This document shows positions 11,327 through 21,034 of a stretch of DNA of 64,000 nucleotides, one piece after another. The number at the start of each line of letters is the position of its first letter. Position 1 is the stretch's first letter. The DNA lies in NCBI RefSeq assembly GCF_003258295.1, contig NZ_QKYN01000022.1, positions 1 to 64,000 of the forward strand, in the 5' to 3' direction. The notes under the pieces were generated by a model. It saw only the letters and a program-made list of their open reading frames with translations, made no database searches and had not been told where the DNA came from. The position numbers were made by a program, and so were the translations under genes. Origin of the DNA: Streptacidiphilus pinicola (lineage in GTDB: Bacteria; Actinomycetota; Actinomycetes; Streptomycetales; Streptomycetaceae).

Positions 11327-14218
11327 TCACAGAGCGACGAGCTGCCATTCCTGGTTGGAACCGCCGTTGGCCGCCCACTGGATGATCGGGGTGCCCGCCG
11401 CGGTGGAGCCGTTCTGGGCGTCGGCGCACCAGCCGGTGCGGACGTTGACGAGCCGGCCGTAGCCGCCGCTCGTGGGGGCGAGCTTCCACCACTGGTTGTC
11501 GCTGCCGCTGTCGGTCCACTGGTCCAGTTGGGTGCCCTCGCCGGAGCCGCCGGGGCTGTCCAGGACGAGACCGCTGTTGACGTTGCGGAGCCGGAAGGAG
11601 CCGTCCGCGTTGGTCTCCTGCCGCCACTGCTGGTTGGGTCCGCCGGACCACGACCACTGGATGAGGCCGCCGCCGTCGGCCGTGGACGCCCCGCTCGCGT
11701 CGAGGACCAGGCCGCTGCGCCGGTTGACGACGCGGAAGAGCGTGGACGGCCCCAAGCTGAGCGTGAGGGTTATGCCGGTGCCGGCGGTGAGCGTCACCCG
11801 GCGCGCGTCCGCGCCGAGGGGGGAGGAGGTGACCGGGGCGCTACTGGTGACGGCGTTGATGCCCCGGCGGCAGATCACGGTGAGCGTCTGGTCGATGTCC
11901 GAGGTGAGGGTCACCGTCGCCGTGGGGACGGTGGTGTCCCAGGTGAGGGACTGGATGTGGACGCGGTTGCGGCCGCGGATCCCGTTGATGGCGCCCTTGG
12001 CGAGCTGGTAGGGCAGCGCGGGGAGGAGTTCCAGGATTCCGGGCCGGGTGTAGACCAACGCCTCGGCGAGTACGGCCGGGAGGGTGTTGGCGACGTCGCA
12101 GTTGTAGACGCTGAGGTCGGGGTAGTGGGAGGTGATCATCCCGCGGAAGACCATGTCGTTGCCGAGGATCTTCAGCAGGTCGGTGTAGACGCCGGTGCCG
12201 TCCTTGAGGCGGGCGCGGGCCAGGGCGCGGTGCAGGCTGCCGTGGCCGGCGAGGTTCTCGTCGCCGCGCAGGTCCAGGGCGCGCAGGGCGGGTTGGACGA
12301 GTGCGGGGTTGTCCTCGGGGTTGATCTCGTGCAGGGGCCAGGCGCCGTAGAGGTGGGAGATGTGGCGGTGGTCGTAGTGGTCGGTCAGGCCCGGCCAGGA
12401 CCATTCGGCGAGGGCGTGGTCGCTGTTGACCGTGTAGGCGGGGAGTCGGGCCAGCAGGGCGGTCCAGCGCTGGACGCCCTGGCTGCTGCCCTGTTCGACG
12501 CCGAGGGTGTCGGCGGCGTCGATGGCGGCCTGGAGGGCGTGTCTGGCGGCGGCGATGTCGACGGTGGCGTTGACGGCGTAGGACTGGCCGGTGCCGGCGG
12601 GCTGGTTCTCGGGGGAGAAGGAGGGGACGAACACGGCCTTGCCGTTTTTGTCGGTGGTGGTGAGGAAGTCCTCGTAGAACAGGGCGAGGGTCATCAGGGC
12701 CGGGCCGAGCTTGTTCTGCAGGAAGGTGCTGTCGCCGGTGACCTGGTAGTACTCCAGCAGCGGCCACAGCAGCCAGTCGGCGCCGCCGGTCCAGGCCTCG
12801 CCGGGGAAGCCCCCGCTGTCGAAGTGGAGCATGTGCCCGTACTCGCCGTCGGTGCGGGTGGGGGCGAGGTAGCCACGGCAGCCGTAGATGTTGCGGGCGT
12901 TGGTCTGCCAGTCGGGGAGCTGGCCGAGGACGAGGTCGAAGTACCCCTGCATGGCGTCGCTGAGGTCGAGGATGTTGCCCCCGGCGACCTGCAGGTTGAC
13001 GTTGGCGTCGGTGGTGAAGTCGTCGGCCCAGGACCCGCTCCAGGTGCCCGTCCACAGTCCGGTGAGCCGCGGTGGCAGGACACCGCACGAGGAGACGAAG
13101 ACGTACCGGCCGGAGTCGTACATCCGCTCCAGCAGGGCGACGTCGACAGCGCCGCGGTTGGCGTTCTGCCGGGCGATCAGGTCGCTGGTGGCGAGCGCGC
13201 GGTCGGCGGCCGGGACGTCGAGGTCGATGCTGGACCGGTTGAACATCGCCGCGTGCAGCGGGCTGTGGCGGGTGAGGAGGGTCGCGTAGTCCGCGGTGAG
13301 CCGGGCGAGCGCCGTCTGCAGGGGGTGGGCGTTCCAGTCGGTGGCGTTCTCGTAACGCCCCAGCATGCTGAGCAGCAGCAACCTGCTTGCGCCGGAGACG
13401 GTGACGGTCTGCCCGTTCGCGGTGACCGAGCCGCCGATGGGCACGATGCGGGTGGTTCCCTCGAACCCGTAGGCGCCGCCGGCGGGGTAGATCCCGCGCA
13501 GGTCGAGGTAGCCGTCGCCGTTGGCGACGGTGGCGGTGGTGGTGAAGGCGACGCTGCCGGGGACGCCGTCGAGCGCGGTGTTGACGCTGAGGGTGGCGCT
13601 GAGGGTCTGGCCGGAGGCGGGCAGGAGCTCGTGGACGACGACCTTGTCGGCGCGGGAGACGAAGCCGTGGCGCAGCCAGGTGCCGCTGCTGTCGCTCCAG
13701 GTGGCGCCGACCTCGCCGGTCTGGAAGTCGGTGGTCCGCGCGTAGTTGTCCGCGGTGGTCATACCCGGGGTGCTGATCTGCAGTTCGTGGCTGGGGTGGA
13801 AGGTCTGCGTCCACCGCAGCTGCCAGCCGTGGTCCAGGGTGGCGGCGGCCTGGGCGTAGTTCCCGGCGAGCGCCTGGCTGCGGGAGGTGGCGAGCTGGGC
13901 TGCGACGACGGGGGGCTGGAGGTCCCGGGTGCCGTTGGGCAGGACGAAGTGGTGGCAGGTGAGGATGACCTTCTCCAGCGTCGGCGCCCCGTGGAAGACG
14001 GCGCCGAACTCCCCGTTGCCGCTGACGAAGCCGTCCGTCCAACTGCTGGCGGAGGCGCTGTCCCAGATGCCGCGTCGGGGCAGGGTGACGCCGGGTGGCA
14101 CTGGCGCCGCCGCGGACGCCCTGGCGGTGAACACGGCGGGCAGTGCGGTGGCGCCGGCGGTGAGGGCGGCGGCGACCAGGAAGCGCCGTCTCCCTAACGG
14201 AACGTTGGGCATATCCAT
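11327..14218 (-). CDS. secreted GH95-family fucosidase/galactosidase with ricin-type CBM13
   Basis: A 963-residue protein with a Tat-type leader (GRRRFLVAAAL). The long (alpha/alpha)6-type catalytic region (about 45-800) resembles GH95: SGNGEFGAVFHG, TTDANVNLQ, PSFSPEN and HRHISHLYGAWPLHEINPED. A CBM13 trefoil occupies the last 140 residues. Compared with classical GH95, the NINLQMNYWPAE and QIDGNFG blocks are replaced (VNLQVAGGN; VYNCDVANTLP), so the specificity may be altered, for example alpha-L-galactoside or an unusual fucoside. The ATG at 14218 has AAGGAG eight bases upstream; the frame runs open far beyond but codes nothing sensible there. It sits between the permease and GH29 genes in the fuc operon. 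Confidence 0.85.
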   Translation of the reverse strand: MDMPNVPLGRRRFLVAAALTAGATALPAVFTARASAAAPVPPGVTLPRRGIWDSASASSWTDGFVSGNGEFGAVFHGAPTLEKVILTCHHFVLPNGTRDLQPPVVAAQLATSRSQALAGNYAQAAATLDHGWQLRWTQTFHPSHELQISTPGMTTADNYARTTDFQTGEVGATWSDSSGTWLRHGFVSRADKVVVHELLPASGQTLSATLSVNTALDGVPGSVAFTTTATVANGDGYLDLRGIYPAGGAYGFEGTTRIVPIGGSVTANGQTVTVSGASRLLLLSMLGRYENATDWNAHPLQTALARLTADYATLLTRHSPLHAAMFNRSSIDLDVPAADRALATSDLIARQNANRGAVDVALLERMYDSGRYVFVSSCGVLPPRLTGLWTGTWSGSWADDFTTDANVNLQVAGGNILDLSDAMQGYFDLVLGQLPDWQTNARNIYGCRGYLAPTRTDGEYGHMLHFDSGGFPGEAWTGGADWLLWPLLEYYQVTGDSTFLQNKLGPALMTLALFYEDFLTTTDKNGKAVFVPSFSPENQPAGTGQSYAVNATVDIAAARHALQAAIDAADTLGVEQGSSQGVQRWTALLARLPAYTVNSDHALAEWSWPGLTDHYDHRHISHLYGAWPLHEINPEDNPALVQPALRALDLRGDENLAGHGSLHRALARARLKDGTGVYTDLLKILGNDMVFRGMITSHYPDLSVYNCDVANTLPAVLAEALVYTRPGILELLPALPYQLAKGAINGIRGRNRVHIQSLTWDTTVPTATVTLTSDIDQTLTVICRRGINAVTSSAPVTSSPLGADARRVTLTAGTGITLTLSLGPSTLFRVVNRRSGLVLDASGASTADGGGLIQWSWSGGPNQQWRQETNADGSFRLRNVNSGLVLDSPGGSGEGTQLDQWTDSGSDNQWWKLAPTSGGYGRLVNVRTGWCADAQNGSTAAGTPIIQWAANGGSNQEWQLVAL

Positions 14219-14265
14219 GACAGGTACTCCTTCGGCTCGGGCCGGACACGGGGTGGGTGCCGGGT

Positions 14266-14329
14266 GGTGCTCCAGGAAGTCGGTGTTCCAGGACGTCGGT
14301 GCTCGGGGACGTTGGTGCTGCGGGAAGGT
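14266..14329. repeat. four tandem 16-bp repeats between permease and GH95 genes
   Basis: Four units beginning GGTGYTSC lie head to tail at 14266-14281, 14282-14297, 14298-14313 and 14314-14329; for example GGTGCTCCAGGAAGTC and GGTGTTCCAGGACGTC. The array ends at the stop codon of the permease gene. Its function is unknown; it may be a slippage-generated spacer or an RNA-level signal between the transport genes and the fucosidases. Confidence 0.7.
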
Positions 14330-15363
14330 CAGTCCTGCGCCTTGCCGCCGGTGATGCGGGAGATGACCAGGGCGACCAGGATGATCGCGCCGTTGAGGGC
14401 GCCGATCCACTGGGCCGGGACGCCGCCCAGGGTGAGCACGTTCTGGATCAGGAAGAGCAGCAGGATGCCGGTGAAGGCCCCGAACATGCTGCCCTTGCCG
14501 CCGTTGAGGCTGATGCCGCCGATGACCGCCGCGGCGAAGACGGTGAAGATGTCGCCGTTGCCCTGCGCGGAGGCGACCGAGGCGAGGCGTCCGGAGAGCA
14601 TCAGGCCGCTGAGCGCGGCCAGCAGGCCGGCGGTCACCATCACCGTCCACAGCACCCGGTCGGTCCGGATGCCGGCGGCCTTGGCCGCGTCGATGTTGCC
14701 GCCGATGGCGTACAGGGAGCGGCCGAAGCTGGTGAAGCCCAGGACGACGATCCCGGCAGCGAACAGCAGCAGGCAGATCCACACCGAGGCGGGGACGCCG
14801 AGCCACTCGGTGGTGCCGAGATAGAGCATCGAGCCGGGCAGGTTGAAGAAGGTCTGGCCGCTCGAAATGCCGGTGAGCAGGCCGCGCAGAACGATCAGCA
14901 TGCCCAGGGTCACGATGAAGCCGTTCAGTCCGAAGCGGATGATGAACAGGGCGTTGACGGCGCCGACCACCAGGCCCACGGCCAAGGTGACCGGGACGGC
15001 CCAGGCGCCGGGAAGCAGGCCGAGCCCGTGGCCCGCCCCGGCCGGGACGGTGAGCCAGGCGGCGATGCCGGGCGCGAGACCGACGGTGGACTCGAGCGAG
15101 AGGTCCATCTTCTTGACGATCAGGACCAGCGTCTCCGCCAGCACCAGGACGGCCATCTCGGACATGGTCTGCAGGACGTTGACGAGGTTGTCGGTCTGCA
15201 GGAACACCGGGTTGACGAGCTGTCCGACGATCGCGATCACCACGATCGCGGGGATGAGCGCCAGGTCCCGCAGCCGCGCCACGGCGATCCGGCGCACCGG
15301 GCGGGCGCCGGCCGGTGCGCTCGGAACGGTTGTCGTGGTGGTGGTCTCGGTGGTCTCAGACAC
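14329..15363 (-). CDS. ABC sugar transporter permease, CUT2/RbsC type
   Basis: A 344-residue polytopic membrane protein of the RbsC family with about ten hydrophobic segments and characteristic motifs (FIVTLGMLIVLRGL, GRSLYAIGGNIDAAKAAGI, AAVIGGISLNGGKGS). It would form the channel of the importer encoded with the ATPase and binding protein upstream. I choose GTG 15363, which overlaps the ATPase stop by eight bases and starts just before the low-complexity Thr-rich N terminus. The longer open frame upstream is only a shadow of the ATPase gene. The fuc context suggests L-fucose or a fucoside as cargo. Confidence 0.9.
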   Translation of the reverse strand: MSETTETTTTTTVPSAPAGARPVRRIAVARLRDLALIPAIVVIAIVGQLVNPVFLQTDNLVNVLQTMSEMAVLVLAETLVLIVKKMDLSLESTVGLAPGIAAWLTVPAGAGHGLGLLPGAWAVPVTLAVGLVVGAVNALFIIRFGLNGFIVTLGMLIVLRGLLTGISSGQTFFNLPGSMLYLGTTEWLGVPASVWICLLLFAAGIVVLGFTSFGRSLYAIGGNIDAAKAAGIRTDRVLWTVMVTAGLLAALSGLMLSGRLASVASAQGNGDIFTVFAAAVIGGISLNGGKGSMFGAFTGILLLFLIQNVLTLGGVPAQWIGALNGAIILVALVISRITGGKAQD

Positions 15364-16873
15364 GGAGATCCATTCCTTCCATGGCGGCCACCAGGGCGTG
15401 GTCGTGCCAGCCGCGTTGCATCTCGCCGACGATCCGGCCCTGGAAGAAGACCAGGACCCGGTCGCACAGCCGTAAGTCGTCCAGTTCGTCGGAGGCGACC
15501 AGCACGGCGGTGCCGCGGTCGGCGGTCTCCTCGACCTTGCCGAGCAGGAACTCCTTGGAGCGCACGTCCACACCCGCGGTGGGGTTGATCAGCACCAGCA
15601 GTCCGGGGTCGTTGGCCAGGGCGCGGGCCATGACGACCTTCTGCTGGTTGCCGCCGGAGAGGCCGGAGACGTGCTGACCGGGCCCAGGGGTCTTGATGGC
15701 CAGGTTGTCGATCATGGTGTGGGCGAGGGCGTCCCGGCGGCGGCCGTCGATGAGGCCGCGGGGGCCCAACCGCTCCGGGACGGTGAGCGTGCCGTTGTCC
15801 GCGATGGACATCTCCGGCACATAGCCCTGGTGGTGGCGGTCCTGGGGTACGAAGCCGACCCCGGCCGCCAGCGCGGCCGGGACACTGCCGGGGCGCGGCC
15901 GTCGCCCGCCGATGCGCACCTCACCGGCGTCGGCCGCCCGCAACCCGACCACGGTCTCGGCCAGTTCGGTCCGGCCGCTGCTCGCCGCGCCCGCCAGGCC
16001 CACGATCTCGCCGGCACTCACGGCGAACGACACGTCCTGGTACCCGCCGGTGGCGGAGAGGCCCGCCACCGACAGGACCTCCGCCGTGCCGTCGGTCCGG
16101 GCCGGACGGGGCCGCCCACCCGGTGCCGCTCCGCGGTCCGCATCGCCCGTCATCGCGGCTACCAGCTCCGTCCGCGGCAGGTCGTCGACCCGGGAGGTGA
16201 GGATGTGCCGGGCGTCCCGGAAGACCGTCACCGTGTCGCAGAGGTCGTAGATCTCCTGCAGGTGGTGGCTGATGAACAGGAAGGTGACGCCCTGCTGCTG
16301 GAGTTCCCTGATCCGGTCGAAGAGCCGGTTGATCGCCGCGCCGTCGAGCTGGGCGGTGGGCTCGTCCAGCACGATGAACCGCGCACCGAAGGAGAGGGCG
16401 CGGGCGATCTCCACGAACTGGCGTTGCTCGACCGAGAGTTCGGCGGCCGGGGTGCTGACGTCCACGTCGACCGACCAGGTCTCCAGCAGCTCGCGGGCTT
16501 GGCGCCGGACGGTACGCCAGCTGATCAGGCCGCCGCGGGCGTGCGCGTGACGGTTCAGGAAGAGGTTCTCCGCCACGGTGAGCTCGGGAATGATCGTCGA
16601 CTTCTGGTAGACGCAGGCGACCCGGCGTCTCCAGGCGTCCCGGTCGGCGACGCGGGGCGCCGGCTCGCCGCCGAACGTGACCGTTCCCTCGTCGGGTGCC
16701 TGCAGGCCGGTCAGGATCGAGACCAGCGTGGACTTGCCGGCGCCGTTGCGGCCGACCAGGGCGTGGGTCTCCCCGGCCAGGACGGTGAGGTGCGCGTCGC
16801 GCAGGGCCACCGTCGACCCGAACCGCTTGGTGACCGCCGTCGCCTCGGCGACGGGCGGGGTCGTGCTGCCCAT
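15356..16873 (-). CDS. ABC sugar transporter ATPase, duplicated domains (CUT2/RbsA type)
   Basis: A 505-residue protein with two ABC domains in tandem. The first has Walker A GRNGAGKST, a QQQ-type helical region and Walker B IVLDEPTAQLD. The second has a degenerate Walker A region (AGAASSGRTE), signature LSGGNQQKVVMARAL and LVLINPTAGVD. This one-site-degenerate arrangement is typical of RbsA/MglA/XylG. The ATG at 16873 is preferred over GTG 16882, whose Shine-Dalgarno spacing would be only two bases. It drives the importer formed with the adjacent permease and lipoprotein. Confidence 0.92.
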   Translation of the reverse strand: MGSTTPPVAEATAVTKRFGSTVALRDAHLTVLAGETHALVGRNGAGKSTLVSILTGLQAPDEGTVTFGGEPAPRVADRDAWRRRVACVYQKSTIIPELTVAENLFLNRHAHARGGLISWRTVRRQARELLETWSVDVDVSTPAAELSVEQRQFVEIARALSFGARFIVLDEPTAQLDGAAINRLFDRIRELQQQGVTFLFISHHLQEIYDLCDTVTVFRDARHILTSRVDDLPRTELVAAMTGDADRGAAPGGRPRPARTDGTAEVLSVAGLSATGGYQDVSFAVSAGEIVGLAGAASSGRTELAETVVGLRAADAGEVRIGGRRPRPGSVPAALAAGVGFVPQDRHHQGYVPEMSIADNGTLTVPERLGPRGLIDGRRRDALAHTMIDNLAIKTPGPGQHVSGLSGGNQQKVVMARALANDPGLLVLINPTAGVDVRSKEFLLGKVEETADRGTAVLVASDELDDLRLCDRVLVFFQGRIVGEMQRGWHDHALVAAMEGMDLRV

Positions 16874-16892
16874 TTCACGCACCGCCTTCCGG

Positions 16893-17951
16893 TCAGCCGA
16901 GGTGGTTGCCCCACAGGGAGGAGTCCGTGCTCGTCAGGGAGGTGATGCCGCCGTACGTCCCGCCGTCGGCGGTGACCAGCGGGGCGGAGAGCTGGTCCTC
17001 CAGCAGACCGGGCCGGACCTGCACGATCTGGCTGCCGTGGTCGGTCGGGCCGGGCTTGAACACCTTCCCCGCGATCGCGGACTGCAGGTAGTACAGGGCG
17101 TACTTCGCGTAGAGGTCGGCGGGCTGCGAGACCGTGGCGTCGATCTTCCCGGCGGCGATGTCCTTCAGCTCCTCCGGGATGCCGTCGTTGGAGACCACGA
17201 ACACGTGCTTCGGATCCTTGGGGCCGGCCAGCAGCCCCTTCTGCTGGAGGACCTGGAGGGTGCCCGCAAGGGCGAAGCTGGACTGCATGTAGACGCCCTT
17301 GACGTCCGGATGCGCCGTCAGGTCGGTCTGCAGCTTCTGGGCCGCGGTCGCCGCGTCCCAGTTGGTGGCCTCGCCGTAGACGGTGACGGAGGGGAAGTTC
17401 TGCTTCATGCAGGCGTTGAACGCCTCGGTGCGGTCGCGGCCGTTGATGGAGGCGAGGTCGCCCTCCAGCATGACCACCGAGCCCTTGCCGCCGAGCTTGG
17501 TGCCGAGGAACTCGCACGCCTTCTGCCCGTAGGCGCGGTTGTCGGCGCGGACCACCATGTAGACGTCGCCGGTGTCCGGGCGGGTGTCGACGGTGACCAC
17601 GGGGATCTTCTTGGCGTTGAGCTGGGCCAGGGTCGGCGCGATGGCGGCCGTGTCCTGGGGCGCCATGGCGACGCCTTTCACGTCCTCGGCCACGAAGGTC
17701 TGGACGTTCGCGGCGAGCTTGGCGACGTCATTCTGCGAGTTGGTGGTTTTCAGGCTCAGGCCGAGCTGCTTGGCGTACTGCGGTGTGTACTGGATGTAGG
17801 AGTTCCAGAAGTCGGTGTCGGACCGGGGGTAGTCGACGCCGACGACCTGGGCCCCGGCACCGCCGCCGGCGGATGTCGTGCTCGCGCAGCCGGCGAGCGG
17901 GGCGAGGGCGAGGAGAGCGGCGGCACGTACGGTGAGGTGTCTGAGCTTCAT
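16893..17951 (-). CDS. sugar-binding lipoprotein of the fuc ABC importer
   Basis: A 352-residue substrate-binding protein of the periplasmic-binding-protein-4 (RbsB-like) type. The leader MKLRHLTVRAAALLALAPLAGC ends in a lipobox, so the mature protein is anchored outside by the Cys. The core contains VAMAPQDTAAIAPTLAQL and IPVVTVDTRPD, as expected for a pentose/deoxyhexose binder. The start is ATG 17951; an open frame upstream is not needed. It is 40 bases downstream of the SDR gene and upstream of its ATPase, in operon order. By context it binds L-fucose or fucosyl oligosaccharides; this is inference. Confidence 0.9.
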   Translation of the reverse strand: MKLRHLTVRAAALLALAPLAGCASTTSAGGGAGAQVVGVDYPRSDTDFWNSYIQYTPQYAKQLGLSLKTTNSQNDVAKLAANVQTFVAEDVKGVAMAPQDTAAIAPTLAQLNAKKIPVVTVDTRPDTGDVYMVVRADNRAYGQKACEFLGTKLGGKGSVVMLEGDLASINGRDRTEAFNACMKQNFPSVTVYGEATNWDAATAAQKLQTDLTAHPDVKGVYMQSSFALAGTLQVLQQKGLLAGPKDPKHVFVVSNDGIPEELKDIAAGKIDATVSQPADLYAKYALYYLQSAIAGKVFKPGPTDHGSQIVQVRPGLLEDQLSAPLVTADGGTYGGITSLTSTDSSLWGNHLG

Positions 17952-17991
17952 GGTGGCCTGCCCAAGGGATACGAGGGTGGTGGAGGGTGGC

Positions 17992-18756
17992 TCAGCTGGG
18001 ACGGGGAGGGCGCAGGCGGAGGCCGTCCATGCCTCCGTCGACGGCCAGGTCGGTGCCGGTGGTCGCGCCCGCGAGCGGGCTGGCGAGGTAGGCGATGGCG
18101 GCGGCCACCTCGTCGGGGGTGACCAGTCGCCCGAGGGGCTGACGGGCCCTGAGCGCGGCGCGTTCGTCGGCCGGATCGTCGGCCCGGCCGAGCAGCCGGT
18201 CGACCCAGGGGGTGGCGACCGTACCGGGGTTGACACAGGTGACGCGGATGCCGTCGGCGACGAGGTCGGCGGCCATCGCGCGGGTCATCGCGAGCACGGC
18301 GCCCTTCGAGGCCGAGTAGAGCACGCGGTCGGGCAGCCCGGCGGTGGCGGCGACGGAGCAGGTGTTGACGATCGCCGGGGCGGCCGACCGCCGCAGGTAG
18401 GGTAGGACGGCGCGGGTCGTTCTGACCACGCCGAGGACGTTCACCTCCAGGACCTGGCGCCATTCGTGGTCCGGGTTGTCCTCGATGCCACCCTGGGCGC
18501 CGATCCCGGCGTTGTTGACCAGGATGTCCACGCCACCGAGGAGTTCGGCGGCCCAGGTCACCCCGGCGCGGACGGACTCCTCGTCCGCGACGTCGACGTG
18601 GGCCCTGACCATCGGCTCGGGAACGTCCTGCGGGTTGAGGTCCAGACATGCGACGCGAGCGCCGCGCGCGGTCAGCAGTTGGGCGGTGGCGAGCCCGATG
18701 CCCGAGGCCCCTCCGGTGACGACGGCGGTCAGGCCGTCGAACTCCAGGTCGCTCAT
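17992..18756 (-). CDS. short-chain dehydrogenase, probable 2-keto-3-deoxy-L-fuconate dehydrogenase
   Basis: A 254-residue classical SDR with the cofactor motif [12 protein letters not shown], and the catalytic Ser (NTCSVAAT) and YSASK. Its start codon overlaps the stop of the L-fuconate dehydratase gene by four bases (ATGA), so the two are translationally coupled. In the non-phosphorylating L-fucose pathway the enzyme after FucD is a 2-keto-3-deoxy-L-fuconate 4-dehydrogenase of exactly this family. An alternative role as L-fucose dehydrogenase is possible and cannot be excluded from sequence. Confidence 0.85.
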   Translation of the reverse strand: MSDLEFDGLTAVVTGGASGIGLATAQLLTARGARVACLDLNPQDVPEPMVRAHVDVADEESVRAGVTWAAELLGGVDILVNNAGIGAQGGIEDNPDHEWRQVLEVNVLGVVRTTRAVLPYLRRSAAPAIVNTCSVAATAGLPDRVLYSASKGAVLAMTRAMAADLVADGIRVTCVNPGTVATPWVDRLLGRADDPADERAALRARQPLGRLVTPDEVAAAIAYLASPLAGATTGTDLAVDGGMDGLRLRPPRPS

Positions 18757-20060
18757 GCGGGGTGCTCCTCGCGCCAGACGGGGCCGTCGGGGTAGCGGTG
18801 CTCGGCGGCGGAGGCAGGGTGGAGTTCGGCGCCGATGCCGGGGGCGGTGGGCGCCAGGTAGCGTCCCTCGCGGATCCGTACCGGGGCGGTGAAGTGCTCA
18901 TGCAGGTGGTCGACGTACTCGACGACCCGGTCCTCGGTCGTGCCGCTGACGGCCACGTAGTCGAACATCGCCAGGTGCTGCACCATCTCGCACAGCCCGA
19001 CGCCGCCCGCGTGCGGGCAGACCGGCACGCCGAACTTGGCGGCCAGCAGCAGGATCGCGACGTTCTCGGTGACGCCGGCGGTGCGGCTCGCGTCCAGCTG
19101 CAGCACGTCGAGCGCCTGGGCCTGGAGCAGCTGCTTGAACATCACCTGGTTGTGGCAGTGCTCGCCGGTGGCGACCTTGACGGGTGCGACCGCGCGCCGG
19201 ATCGCCGCGTGGCCGAGGATGTCGTCGGGGGAGGTCGGCTCCTCGATCCAGTACACGTCGTGCGCCGCGAGCGGGGCCATCCAGTCGATCGCCTGCCGCA
19301 CGCCCCAGGCCTGGTTGGCGTCGACGGCGATCCGGATGTCAGGGCCGACCGCCTGGCGGGCCAGGGCGACGCGGCGCAGGTCGTCGGCCGGATCCGCGCC
19401 GACCTTCAGCTTGATCTGGGTGAAGCCGTCGGCGACGGCCTGCTTCGCGAGCCGGACGAGCTTCTCGTCGGTGTAGCCGAGCCAGCCGGGGGAGGTGGTG
19501 TAGGCCGGGTAGCCCTCCGTGAGCAGGCGCTGCCTGCGTTCGGCCCGGCCGGGCTCGGCGCGGCGCAGGATGTCCAGTGCCTCGTCGCGGGTGAGGGCGT
19601 CCTCCAGGTACCGGAAGTCGACCAGGTCGACGAGTTGTTCGGGCGTCAGGTCGCTGAGGAGCTCCCAGACCGGCTTGCCCTCGCGGCGGCCGTACAGGTC
19701 CCAGACGGCGTTCACGATCGCGGCGGCCGCCATGTGGATCGCGCCCTTCGCCGGTCCCAGCCAGCGCAGTTGGCTGTCGCCGACGAGCCGGCGGGAGAAC
19801 CCGCCGAGGTCGCCCAGCACCTCGTCCACCGGCAGGCCCACGACGAGTGGGGCGAGCGCCCGCACCGCCGCGACCTCCACCTCGTTGCCGCGCCCGACGG
19901 TGAACGCCAGCCCGTGGCCGGCCTGGCCGGTGCTCGTACGGATCGTCACGTAGGCGGCGGAGTAGTCGGGTTCGGGGTTCAGCGCGTCGGAGCCGTCCAG
20001 CTGACGGGAGGTCGGGAACCTGATGTCGGCGGCCTCGACGGCGGTGATCACTTCGGTCAC
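18753..20060 (-). CDS. fucD: L-fuconate dehydratase (enolase superfamily)
   Basis: A 435-residue mandelate-racemase-type enolase superfamily enzyme that would turn L-fuconate into 2-keto-3-deoxy-L-fuconate. Visible active-site elements are the KLK base motif in [10 protein letters not shown], metal ligands in [17 protein letters not shown] and ATGEHCHN, and the second-base segment [13 protein letters not shown]. The length and the N-terminal [16 protein letters not shown] segment fit the L-fuconate dehydratase subgroup. The GTG at 20060 follows AGAGG with a short gap. It is the first gene of the leftward fuc operon and is read divergently from the GntR regulator. Confidence 0.9.
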   Translation of the reverse strand: MTEVITAVEAADIRFPTSRQLDGSDALNPEPDYSAAYVTIRTSTGQAGHGLAFTVGRGNEVEVAAVRALAPLVVGLPVDEVLGDLGGFSRRLVGDSQLRWLGPAKGAIHMAAAAIVNAVWDLYGRREGKPVWELLSDLTPEQLVDLVDFRYLEDALTRDEALDILRRAEPGRAERRQRLLTEGYPAYTTSPGWLGYTDEKLVRLAKQAVADGFTQIKLKVGADPADDLRRVALARQAVGPDIRIAVDANQAWGVRQAIDWMAPLAAHDVYWIEEPTSPDDILGHAAIRRAVAPVKVATGEHCHNQVMFKQLLQAQALDVLQLDASRTAGVTENVAILLLAAKFGVPVCPHAGGVGLCEMVQHLAMFDYVAVSGTTEDRVVEYVDHLHEHFTAPVRIREGRYLAPTAPGIGAELHPASAAEHRYPDGPVWREEHPA

Positions 20061-20248
20061 GGCGCCTCTTTTGCCTTGCCTGGATACATGGGATGGATTT
20101 ATAGGAGGAGCGGCTGTCGGCGTCCAGGGGTCGCGCAGTGGAAGTTTGAAAGTCCCAGGTGAATAAGGTTTTTTGACAGGCTGGCATGGCTTGGTCAGAT
20201 GACAGGCGATCCAATGTCTTCCGTAGACATGGGATCTCCTGTTAGGTT
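20061..20248. promoter_or_regulatory. divergent fuc promoter region with GntR/FadR-type operator
   Basis: A 188-base region between fucD and the GntR gene. The imperfect palindrome GATCCAATGTCT (20208-20219) / AGACATGGGATC (20225-20236) matches at 11 of 12 positions with a 5-base spacer and lies just upstream of the regulator start. The half-site ACATGGGAT is repeated at 20086-20094, close to the fucD start. This is the expected pattern for autoregulation and control of the divergent operon by a FadR-subfamily protein. Confidence 0.7.
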
Positions 20249-20992
20249 GTGGCCGTGTCACTGACCGACAAGGCCATCGCCCGTATCCGCCGGATGATCA
20301 GGGACGGTGAGCTTCCCCCGGGGTCCAAGCTGCCCCCGGAGCAGGAGCTCGCCGCCGAGCTCGGGCTGTCGCGGAACATGATGCGCGAGGCCGTCAAGAC
20401 GCTCGTGGTCGCCCGGGTCCTGGAGATCCGGCGAGGCGACGGCACCTACGTGACCAGCCTGGAGCCCGGCCTGCTGCTGGAGGGCCTGGGCGGCGCCGTC
20501 GAACTGCTGCAGGGGGACACCGTCCTGGAGCTGACGGAGGTGCGCAGGCTCCTCGAACCGGCCGCCACCGGTGTGGCCGCGGCGCGCATCACCGACGACG
20601 CCCTCGCGGAGGTGGAGCACCACCTGTCCGCCATGCGCGCGGCGCGGGACGACGTCGAGCGCTTGAACCACCACGACGCCGCCTTCCACCGCGCCGTGAT
20701 CCGCGCCACCGGCAACGAGACCCTGGCCACCCTGCTGGAGCACATCTCCGGTCGCACGCTGCACGCACGGATCTGGCGCGGGCACGTCGACGCCGACGCG
20801 GCCGACCGGACCATCGCCGAGCACGAGGCCATCCACCAGGCTCTCCGAGCCCACGACTCTGCCCTGGCCCAGGCTGCGGCGCTGCTCCACGTCGACACCA
20901 CCGAGCGCTGGCTGCGTGAGCACCTGGCCGAGGGAGCAGCCCTCCCCGCCGACGCCTCCGAGCCCGCCTTGGACCCACCCCGTTCTGCCTGA
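20249..20992 (+). CDS. GntR/FadR-family transcriptional regulator of the fuc island
   Basis: A 247-residue regulator. A winged-helix GntR domain occupies about 8-75 ([27 protein letters not shown]), followed by an FCD all-helical ligand domain (about 90-220) with the Asp and His residues that usually bind metal and a carboxylate ligand ([20 protein letters not shown]). FadR-type proteins commonly sense sugar acids, so L-fuconate or 2-keto-3-deoxyfuconate is a plausible effector. The start is GTG 20249 or GTG 20255. A matching palindrome lies just upstream. Confidence 0.88.
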   Translation: MAVSLTDKAIARIRRMIRDGELPPGSKLPPEQELAAELGLSRNMMREAVKTLVVARVLEIRRGDGTYVTSLEPGLLLEGLGGAVELLQGDTVLELTEVRRLLEPAATGVAAARITDDALAEVEHHLSAMRAARDDVERLNHHDAAFHRAVIRATGNETLATLLEHISGRTLHARIWRGHVDADAADRTIAEHEAIHQALRAHDSALAQAAALLHVDTTERWLREHLAEGAALPADASEPALDPPRSA

Positions 20993-21034
20993 ACTCCTAG
21001 CGACCCACCACACGCCGACCGAGGAGCGTCGCGG

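Noticed and set aside
14219-14806. Upstream extension of the secreted GH95 frame by 196 codons
   Set aside because: It overlaps the permease gene, is Arg-rich without domain sense, and the Tat signal with a good ribosome site starts at 14218.
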